A DNA stretch of 64,000 nt from Lojkania enalia (lineage: Eukaryota > Ascomycota > Dothideomycetes > Pleosporales): the NCBI GenBank assembly GCA_010094045.1, contig ML986671.1:62001-126000 (forward strand), given 5' to 3'. Of the stretch, positions 53,568 through 64,000 are shown piece after piece. Every line of letters begins with the position of its first letter. Position 1 is the stretch's first letter. A program made the position numbers and the translations under genes. A model generated the notes under the pieces. It saw only the letters and a list, made by a program, of their open reading frames with translations. It was not told the DNA's origin and did not search any database.

Positions 53568-55555
53568 TAAAGAGCCCCGGACAAGCAAATGAGTAGCAGA
53601 GGGAAAACATTTATTTTCCTATTTCCTTGTATTTAGAGCGAAAAGTCTCTTCCATAATCCCGTCATGCGTATAACTGTGCAAAAGCCAATACAGGACGTA
53701 AGAAAATATCTCGGATATACAGGTCTCTCGGCCAAACCCCATTCTCTGTATTCCAATCTGCGATAAAGCATTTTCATGCAAGCGGCCTCGCTCTGCCAAT
53801 GAGGTATGACAAGATATCTATAGCTTCTTGTATGAATACCACTAAACACTGAGGATAGCCACTGTCTTACTAGCAGCTGCAAGGTTTTTGGGCGGGACGG
53901 GCTGAGGCCTCTGAACTCTAGATGATCCACTGGAGCGGCCTTACAGTTCTCGGTTTTGCTCACAATTAGCATAATGCCAAGCCAATCATCACTACGATAC
54001 ATACCTCAAGAACCGGCAACTGAATCTGATATTTACAATAGTAGCCTTTATCAACTTTCCCACTTTCATGTACTTGTCCGATACGTAGAGAGGGTGCCGT
54101 ACGGGGCCACTCCCGCGATTAATGAAATTACCTGAATAACTGCCATTTGGGAGGAAACGATGGGGATTACCGTTTCCTAGCGCGACTGTAAGCCAGAAAA
54201 CTGCATTGTAGAAGATTAATCGGGGGCCTCGCGTCAAGAGTAACTAAGCTTCTTGCTGGATAGACTAGGTACCCGAACAGGATATGTGCATCAATTTACC
54301 GGGACGATAACCTTCCATTTCAACCACTCCACCAGATCACCTACACAGTTCTCGGTTCTAGAAAATCTGTGGTTAGAATACTCATATTCCAGCGTCTAGA
54401 ATAGTCAGACCCCGTAGCTACCGTTGCGGCTTAAACCTCCTTGTACGTCTTGTGGCACTAGTTTTTGGCGCAGAGCGTGCGCCACTATGTCAGGCCGTTT
54501 ATCGATCTAGCTAGCGGAATATTCGTCCTTCAAAAATCCTACGGCTAGAGGCTTCTTTGAGCTGGTGGCCTGTAGTAGGGATGGTGTGAATTGGGCTTAG
54601 TGCGAACACAGTGTTAGGCTTCGACGAGTAGAGGCAATGGCTGTAACGGTGAAGACAAGAAGGATAGCCTACGGGTGCATAGTGAAAGTTGGTAGGGAAG
54701 TTGAAATTGGGTCTCGAGTTGTAGGTCGAAAAGAGTAAGCAGCCTAAGGGTAGATTGCTCTAGGGAGGGATTTGGGCGAGGAGGAATGATACAATTGGGG
54801 TAGAGTGGTGAAAGCGAAGTGGATCATTATATACAATATGCCCCACTGATTGCGGAGCATGTGACTTCTGAGCCAATCACCACTAATTTCCCTATACTCC
54901 TAATGAATCAAGACCGAAATTGCTATACAATTGAATAATAGCTCTAGTATCTAAACAGTAAAAGTGGTCCTAAGTGATGACATAAGTAATTACCCCGGCA
55001 ATCTTTCCCCCAATAAGTTCCAGTAAACCGGTATTCTCCTTCCTACTCTAATCCCCATTTTTATACCAATCATCCACACTGACACCATACCGTGACAAAC
55101 GGAAAAATGAACCGTACCTCTAAATGTCGTATCTATACCCAAACACAACCTTCAACCCACTTTTCGACAAACCCTGGATTCCTAATCGCCAACGTAGAGA
55201 AGCAGGGAGGGTATGTTGTCTAATGAGGCTAGGATATAGACAGTACTGCCAGTGCTGTAGATAGAGGCACCTGAAGATTATTCTGGCATTGCATCTTATA
55301 TAGAGACTACAGTGACGCCAATATTTTGAGAATCATGGTTCATGTTAAGATGGTAAAGAGGGTGATGACTGGTACGACAGTCACAACTCCCCCCTAAATC
55401 TAGTTCGAGTTCGAAAGCTAAAACCGCATAATATTTAACAGCACCAGAATGCAGATAAACTTGTCACAAATACTGGGAATAGACAGAGTTCACGAGTGTT
55501 ATTGAACCTGAGACAAGGGGAGACTTCGAGCCCTGTAAGAGTAGAGGTCGAAGAA
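53568..55555. other. Intergenic
   Basis: About 2 kb without a supported gene. The minus-strand frame 53619-54002 has no ATG-linked domain. The rest shows no coding signal, RNA gene or repeat that I recognise. Confidence 0.45.
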
Positions 55556-55685
55556 TGTCACGTGTTTTACTATCCTATTATAGTTGGTCTATTTTCAGGC
55601 CTATATAGTCTCGCCAATGCCAGCATCTAGCTAGACAGGCCACTTACCCTCCTTCAATATATCAATATTTGCCTGATACGCGACA
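55556..55685 (+). mobile_element. Short LTR-like element, family 1 copy 5 (internally deleted)
   Basis: 130 bp, TGTCACG...GCGACA, flanked by the perfect 5-bp duplication AAGAA (55551-55555 and 55686-55690). Compared with copy 2 it lacks about 16 bp near the 3' end (the CAGCAATTGATGC region). Confidence 0.78.
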
Positions 55686-55800
55686 AAGAATGCTATCCTA
55701 ATCAGGTCTAGTTGCATGTGAACTCGCGATTCTCCGGACGCGACAACCTCATTTAGAACTACGAACGTATACAACACCACGACTTTGGCTCACAATCGCG

Positions 55801-56931
55801 ATGAGCCGTGCGTCAATTGAACAAGCTCTCACAACCCTTATTCCAACCTTCAATAGCCCTCTCCCGGTTGACCTCATTGAACTCTCCCTGTCGCTACTCG
55901 CCCGCTCAAGAAGTGTCGCTCACAGCCTCAAACCAGACGAAGAGATAGCGCGACCATATGCCTGCGCTCAATTAGCATGCGAAAGGTACACCCACCTTAA
56001 TTTGTCATTATATGCTCTCTAACCTAGGAATAGATTAAAGAAGCAGCTCAATCTCCCTACAATAACCTCGCGCCCACCATGTCCACCCCGCATCTACAAG
56101 AAGCTATACAATTACCTCGAAAGCGCCCTCCCTGCATCCACAAGTGCACCCCATACACCGCGAAAGAATGCCGTGCCAGAACCTAAATCTGCTCGAACAA
56201 CGCCGAAGACACCGCTTAGCGCGAGGAAAATGCTGCAAAGAGCTGCACAGGATAAGACGAAGCTAGGAGAGCCTCCGGAATGGACAATGCCGACGATCCG
56301 GACGTTGGTCAAGGAGTTCGATAATGCAAATACGGCGCCGCATGTTTACGCTGGCGTAGCATCTATACTGCCGTTCCTTGCTCGGATTGGGGAAGCGGCG
56401 GCAGAGACCCCGAGTAAACGGCCGAGAAGGGCCGCTACACAAGCATCTAGAGTAGAAGTTTCAGATATGAAGGTTCTCGCGCTAATCGCGGTTATATTCT
56501 TCTACGTATTATCCCGGATAAGTGATCAAGAGATAACGCCGGAGCAGTTTGAGGAGTGGAGAGATAGCGCTGTGGAGGTCTTGCTGAAATCAAAGACCGG
56601 GGAGGGTGTGGAAGAGGAAGGTATGCTTGCTGAGATCGACCAGTTGATGCCAATGGCACAGGAGGAGGGGTGGTTGCAGATGGAGTGGTTTTTGAATGTG
56701 TTTCCTGTGGAGGGGGAGGAAATGGAAGGGGTTGAGATGGTGATAGCGAACGGCAATGGCGCTACTCCCGGAAGAGGGGAGAAGATGCTGAGAGATGGTG
56801 GTAGTAGTTATATTGGATTAGGCACTATGATGCAGGACGCGACGGATTATTTGAGCGAACGACGGAGGGCTGAGTATAAGGTGTGGAAGGCTAAGATTAT
56901 GGCTAGGGTTGCGGAAATAGAGCAATCGTAA
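55801..56931 (+). CDS. ORC6: Origin recognition complex subunit 6
   Basis: Two exons, 55801..55985 and 56028..56931, with a 42-bp intron (GTACAC, CTAAC branch, TAG); 362 residues. ORC6 is part of the six-subunit complex that marks replication origins and loads MCM helicase in the nucleus. Evidence: the N-terminal helical region IEQALTTLIPTFNSPLPVDLIELSLSLLA, PYACAQLACER leading into the splice, RLKKQLNLPTITSRPPCPPR, IYKKLYNYLE (the cyclin-box/TFIIB-like part), then a basic Ser/Thr-Pro-rich linker with many S/T-P sites (TTPKTPLSAR), possible CDK targets. The C-terminal half has helical segments. It begins 116 bp downstream of a family 1 element. Intact. Confidence 0.88.
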
Positions 56932-58727
56932 GAGAAATTAAATTCATGCGTCATCTAAGATTACCATTCCCTCCCCCTTTCGCGTATACTGGCGTATCTT
57001 TTCGATGTGTTCGGTCCACCATTTTGTTCACGCCAAAGTTAATGGGAAATGCTCTCTACTTTGAACTATTTTAAAACCTATTCAATGGTTGAAAAGTCTA
57101 TTGAAATGGTTATAAACTCAACCAATTATTATACTTGCTTTCATTCAATATAGCTGAGGACACTTGAATTATAACCTTCTCTACGAGAGCAACTCCAAAC
57201 ACTCTCAATTTAAGACCGCTCATTGCACATGTCTATTTTTCGAAATCACCATAATCTATAAAATTGTATCGGTTTCTTCCTTTACCAACTAGAATATAGG
57301 GTCCCGAGAAAGTATCGTCTTTTAATAACTGCTTTTGCTATCGCGAATGGTAACCATCCTGCGCAAATCTCAAAGAGGCATATTACCAGCAATTGACTTT
57401 AGAAATTTCTATTGTCAAAAGGTTTTAGCAGTATTTGAGTAGGTCCGTAGTCAAATATTTTCAAGGACTCGAAGTTACAAGAGAAGAGCATGAAAGATCC
57501 TTAATATCGATCTATCTAGTTCGAACCCGAGTACGAGCCTTGAAAATGACCCTAGAGATAAGGCAAACGATGCGTATTTGTAAGGATGTGACTATTATCG
57601 CGTGCACTCTCCAAGTATTATAGGTTCTCACCTAGAAATTTTCATAACGAAGGCTTTGGACGGCCCTCCTGAATAACCAAGGTAGGTCCTAACGCCTTGA
57701 CATCTCCCTGATCAACGTATATTAATTCCTGCCTGGCTTTGCCAACACTACAAAGTCGACTAACTTCAACCTACGTAAGACTCAAGCCACCAAACGATGC
57801 AATTTATTCGTCTAAGTCAAGGCACGGAATTATTTAACGTGGCAGAAACGCGTCCTTGCATAGACAGCCGATGCTGTCACTAGGTAACGCACATAACGAG
57901 GTCGACCTTCCAATTTTCACTCCTTCCATATTTCTCACTATTCTTACATAGTTTAATCTCGACGAGAATTCCCGGAACTCAATCAATCTTGACAGAATCA
58001 AAGTCTCGGAAAGTATTCCTTACACTAAAACGTATAACAAAGTGTCAATATGAAAGACATCGACCGTCCATAATTTTCAATGGAACGAGCCGAAGCTCCT
58101 AGAATTAGTGCCGGACAATCCGTGGCCACCGGGCAATCTTACGGATTCTCCCTCTGCCGCCTCCCCTGGCCCATTTTCTTCCGGATTAATTTTTGGAGGG
58201 ATGGCAGGGCAAATTTATGATATTTTATGTTTAAATGTTGTATACTACTCTGTTCCAGCTTCAATGAATATTCCAACGCCTGACCTGCACAGATATCACT
58301 GTCCGTGTACAATACTTCTCACTTCCCTTCTTACTGTCTGACTTTCTTATTTGCCTTTCATGTTGCTTTATATCAGTAACAGTCTTACTTTCAGACTTCT
58401 ATTCTTGGATATATTTCTACATCCTTTCCGGACTCTATAACCGACGAATGATAGGAATTAATGATTGAAATTGATTCATTCTATTGACGACATGCCACAT
58501 ATGCTCAAATTCCTTCCTGAATATTGGAACCTGCAATTTCGGGAATATTATTTCAACCAATAGGTACCACTAGCGGCAGACCCAGACTAACAATGAATAA
58601 TAAAACCACGTGACTCAACTTTCACTTCGCGCTAAATCTGGGCGATCTCCACATTCATAACGATAAACTACTGTATGTAACTCACGAACCCCTCATGAGG
58701 CCTAAAGACAGATCCAATTTCTCTGTT
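56932..58727. other. Intergenic
   Basis: About 1.8 kb, AT-rich. Frames at 57435 and 58108 (60-77 codons) have no domain. No repeat with clear ends was recognised. Confidence 0.45.
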
Positions 58728-61375
<2,648 letters not shown>

Positions 61376-62620
61376 TTAAGTATCGACAATACCTCTACTA
61401 AATCCTTGACGGCCTCGAGCCATGACCTCTCCAAGATCCATGTCTCCAACACCTCTCCTAACATTCGAGATGAAACGGTGACCACCTTCCTTGGAGTGTT
61501 TGTGTTTCGCCTCCTCGACTGCATCTTCTGCTTCGCGGAGACGCACACGCTCGCTTCGCTGTTCCTCAAGCGACTTTGCATCAGCTTGCATGGCAGCCAG
61601 TCTGTCAGTAACGCTCTGAGTGTCTCTTTGTGGTGACTCCTGCTTGGTGGCTGGTGGTGATCGAGCATGTCGCGGCTTGTCTTCATCCGAATAATGTCGA
61701 CGATGTTGGTCTTCGTTGGAGGTCCGTCGGTAGGGCGACCGTGAACGGGATCGCTGGAAACTATCGTATGATAGGCGGGGAGGAGTGCGAGAACGTCGCC
61801 TAAAATTCAAGTTGTCATCTGCACCGAACCGTCGGCGTGGCGATCGAGAGCGTCGTCGATAATTATCGCGCTCACTCTTCCGGTAGGGTGATCGTGAGCG
61901 TCGGCGATTATGGTCTCTGCTATTGCGGTCGTCCCTTCGACGTGGTGATCGCGAACGTGGGCGATGGCGATGGCGCCTATCATATTCCTCCGAGTCCTCA
62001 CGCAAGCGATCTCGCCGGCGATGTCTGTCCCACCTATCGTAGTCTTCATCGTCAGACCTTGACCTATCCCTCCTGTTATGCCGATGTCTGTGTCTCCTCT
62101 CCCTCTCTTTTTCCATCTTCTCCTTCCGCTTCACCTCCTTCTGCGCCTCTCGCATCTGCTGTATTTGGAGTTCCATCCTCTGTTTCTGAATGAGGAGAAG
62201 CGGGTCATCCAAAACCTTCTTTTTCGTATCTAATGCGTTCACAGCGCTTCCGCCACCAACTGCTTCAATGCCAACTGCAGCACCTTTCCGTAGTGCACTA
62301 GTTTCCGCATCGCTCGCCTTCAGCAGGTTATCGATGCGCCGCTTGCCGAGTAGATAAGCTTCTCGCTCTTCGGTGACTCCTTGTCCATCGCCAGAAGGAC
62401 CGGCATACATCCAGTCCACGCGCTTCTGGGCTACTTTGCCGCCACTAGCCTCGGCCAGCTTCTGCAGCTCCTCGATTTGCCTCTCCTCTTCGCGCTCTTT
62501 TCGTAGCTTTTCGATCTGTTTTCTTTCTTCCAGCGCTGCCTTCTCGCTCTTCCATACTCTCTCCTGATTCTTGCTCAGCCCAGGGTGCCATGATTTCTTC
62601 AGATTTAGATCGCCGCCCAT
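61376..62620 (-). CDS. CWC25: Pre-mRNA-splicing factor Cwc25
   Basis: A single exon of 414 residues from the ATG at 62620 (upstream in-frame codons are not ATG). The start MGGDLNLKKSWHPGLSKNQE and the following RVWKSEKAALEERKQIEKLR form the CIR_N-type N-terminal domain typical of Cwc25. RVDWMYAGPSGDG follows, then a long low-complexity RS/RD/RH-rich region (about residues 170-330) with many SRSPRRR and RRSRSP motifs, and a C-terminal helical part (DRLAAMQADAKSLEEQRSER). Cwc25 joins the activated spliceosome and promotes the first transesterification. The N-terminal domain is the conserved functional part. It shares a 207-bp intergenic promoter with ESF2. Confidence 0.92.
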   Translation of the reverse strand: MGGDLNLKKSWHPGLSKNQERVWKSEKAALEERKQIEKLRKEREEERQIEELQKLAEASGGKVAQKRVDWMYAGPSGDGQGVTEEREAYLLGKRRIDNLLKASDAETSALRKGAAVGIEAVGGGSAVNALDTKKKVLDDPLLLIQKQRMELQIQQMREAQKEVKRKEKMEKERERRHRHRHNRRDRSRSDDEDYDRWDRHRRRDRLREDSEEYDRRHRHRPRSRSPRRRDDRNSRDHNRRRSRSPYRKSERDNYRRRSRSPRRRFGADDNLNFRRRSRTPPRLSYDSFQRSRSRSPYRRTSNEDQHRRHYSDEDKPRHARSPPATKQESPQRDTQSVTDRLAAMQADAKSLEEQRSERVRLREAEDAVEEAKHKHSKEGGHRFISNVRRGVGDMDLGEVMARGRQGFSRGIVDT

Positions 62621-62827
62621 GTTTGCGGATATCTGCCGGTTGGGGCTGTGGTTGTTGATGTGCGTTGTTTGAGTGAGAATAGTCACGAAAGTTGTAGTCT
62701 CCGCCACTGGCCCAGCCTCCCGCGTCTAGCTCGCTTATGTCATGCCCCGCCAAATTTCATCTCCGCGTTATGCTCCGCAAAAAGTTCCATTCAGTAGACC
62801 AACGTTATTCTCCCACACTCACACACA
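62621..62827. promoter_or_regulatory. Bidirectional promoter between CWC25 and ESF2
   Basis: 207 bp between divergent start codons of two RNA-processing genes, so both are probably driven from here. There is no TATA box, as usual for such housekeeping genes. Confidence 0.55.
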
Positions 62828-63808
62828 ATGACGACGCGGAAGCGCAATGAATTTCTGGATGTAGGCGACAGCGATGAAGATGACCGAGGCTACGACTCCG
62901 AAGAAGAAAGCAGAGCGCACATTGTCAAAGGCTCTAAACGGCGAAAATTTGACTACGATTCCGAAGAGGACGAAGATGAAGGCGCATTCTCCTGCACACC
63001 CTCCATCTCCAGAAACGACGAAAACCAAGATGAATTCGACAGTGGTGTTCAGCATGATGTTGATCGCGCAAAAGAGCTCCGCCGCCTAGAATCGCTCTCC
63101 GCGAACCTCCCCACTACCGCCCTCGACGTACCACTCAAATCCCGCAAAATCCCACTAAAGCCCGACAAACCGAAGAAAGATAAATCAGGCGTGATATACA
63201 TCTCCCGTGTTCCCCCATTTATGAAGCCCACCGTTCTCCGCTCCCTCCTGACACCCTACGGAGACATTGGCCGCATATTTCTCACACCTGAATCCTCGAC
63301 TTCTCGCACCTCGCGCCTAAAATCGGGTGGGACGCGTCGCAAACTCTTCTTAGATGGCTGGGTCGAATTTCTGCACAAGAGAGACGCAAAGAATGTTGCC
63401 GCAATGCTCAATGCGCAGATCATTGGGGGGAAGAAGAGGAGTAAGTGGCATGATGAGGTGTGGAACATTCGGTATCTGAAAGGAGTTAAGTGGGGTCACC
63501 TTGTCGAGCAGATTCAGAATGAGAATGCGGAGCGTGCGGCAAGATTGAGGAGTGACATTGCGCAGAGTACGAGAGAGAATAAGAGGTTTCTTGAGGACAT
63601 AGAGAGGGGGAAGATGGTGGCTGGTATACAGGAGAAACGGAAGAAGAAGCTCGGCGAGGCCATGGAGGAAGATGAGGTTGTTGAGAAGAATGTGGAGGTA
63701 GAGGAAGGTGGCCCGAGAAGGACGTTTAAGCAGAGAGAGATTAGATTGAAGGGGGAGAAAACGGAGGATGGACAGGAGGTTCAAAGGGTACTGAGTAAGA
63801 TATTCTAG
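62828..63808 (+). CDS. ESF2: Pre-rRNA processing protein Esf2 (ABT1-like)
   Basis: A single exon of 326 residues from the ATG at 62828. The N-terminus is acidic (DVGDSDEDDRGYDSEEES and EEDEDEG). A basic linker follows, then an RRM-type domain from about residue 120 (GVIYISRVPPFMKPTVLRSL, GDIGRIFLTPE, WVEFLHKRDAKNVAAMLN), then the Esf2 block KWHDEVWNIRYLKGVKWGHL and a charged helical C-terminus. Esf2 works in the nucleolar small-subunit processome and stimulates the helicase Dbp8. Its division from CWC25 by only 207 bp groups two nuclear RNA-processing genes. Normal length and intact. Confidence 0.94.
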   Translation: MTTRKRNEFLDVGDSDEDDRGYDSEEESRAHIVKGSKRRKFDYDSEEDEDEGAFSCTPSISRNDENQDEFDSGVQHDVDRAKELRRLESLSANLPTTALDVPLKSRKIPLKPDKPKKDKSGVIYISRVPPFMKPTVLRSLLTPYGDIGRIFLTPESSTSRTSRLKSGGTRRKLFLDGWVEFLHKRDAKNVAAMLNAQIIGGKKRSKWHDEVWNIRYLKGVKWGHLVEQIQNENAERAARLRSDIAQSTRENKRFLEDIERGKMVAGIQEKRKKKLGEAMEEDEVVEKNVEVEEGGPRRTFKQREIRLKGEKTEDGQEVQRVLSKIF

Positions 63809-64000
63809 TTGCAGCCTGAGATATTGGGTTAAATTCCGAATGTATACCACTAATATCAAGCAAGTCTGCACGAAAGCGGATAATGGAAAGGATCAGAAAT
63901 GTCCATCAAGATATTTGATGTTGAACACATGTTGAATTTCCTGTGAAAAATGCATGTACTACAATATCAATGCTAATGGCAACCCTTCAAGGCCTGCTCT
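63809..64000. other. 3' flank of ESF2 to window edge
   Basis: Likely ESF2 3' UTR. Nothing else recognised. Confidence 0.5.

Noticed and set aside
61406..62567. Several open frames opposite CWC25.
   Set aside because: They are shadows of the biased Arg/Ser-rich coding sequence on the minus strand.

Overview
The window is nuclear DNA of a filamentous ascomycete (Pezizomycotina). The evidence is short GT-AG introns (mostly 42-102 bp) with CTRAY branch points, HET-domain genes, a C6 zinc-finger regulator, a WSC-domain protein, and eukaryotic housekeeping genes (GCV1, VMA5, ORC6, CWC25, ESF2). A leotiomycete-like plant-associated fungus is a guess. Nothing prokaryotic, no CRISPR array and no convincing tRNA or rRNA was seen.

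Layout. Left part (1-16.2 kb): a STAND/ankyrin-type N-terminal gene running off the left edge, a three-exon flavin amine oxidase, the divergent housekeeping pair GCV1/VMA5, a decayed membrane-protein fragment, a broken FATP-type acyl-CoA synthetase, and a GliT-like thioredoxin-reductase-fold oxidoreductase. Middle part A (16.2-32 kb): AT-rich, gene-poor sequence with a co-oriented array of small secreted cysteine-containing proteins. Most end an early exon with a G-C-x-C-x-F type motif followed by a phase-2 intron. A WSC protein lies among them on the other strand. Middle part B (33-38.7 kb): a Rua1 C-terminal fragment, a disabled C6 regulator, a disabled C2H2 gene and an intact GT15 mannosyltransferase. 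Middle part C (39-54 kb): two inverted HET-domain paralogues flanking an acidic coiled-coil protein, then transposon remnants and a HET-type fragment interrupted by a small LTR-like insertion. Right part (55.8-63.8 kb): ORC6, a GH30 endo-1,6-galactanase type enzyme, and the divergent pair CWC25/ESF2.

Mobile DNA. Three families of short elements with TG...CA ends were found by direct comparison. Family 1 (about 130-151 bp) has five copies, family 2 (about 125 bp) has two, and one 217-bp element has 8-bp inverted ends. Most have perfect 5-bp target duplications, so they look like solo LTRs of small LTR retrotransposons. A pogo/Fot-type transposase C-terminal remnant is also present.

Biology. 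Conserved single-copy genes sit at both edges. The interior is an accessory compartment with effector-like genes, allorecognition-type genes (HET, STAND-like), solo LTRs and pseudogenes. Several pseudogene lesions fit G-to-A or C-to-T changes (TGG to TAG, ATG to ATA, TGC to TAC), which would suit repeat-induced point mutation, though the ancestral codons are inferred. Gene models were spliced by hand from reading frame and splice consensus; no transcript or database evidence was available.
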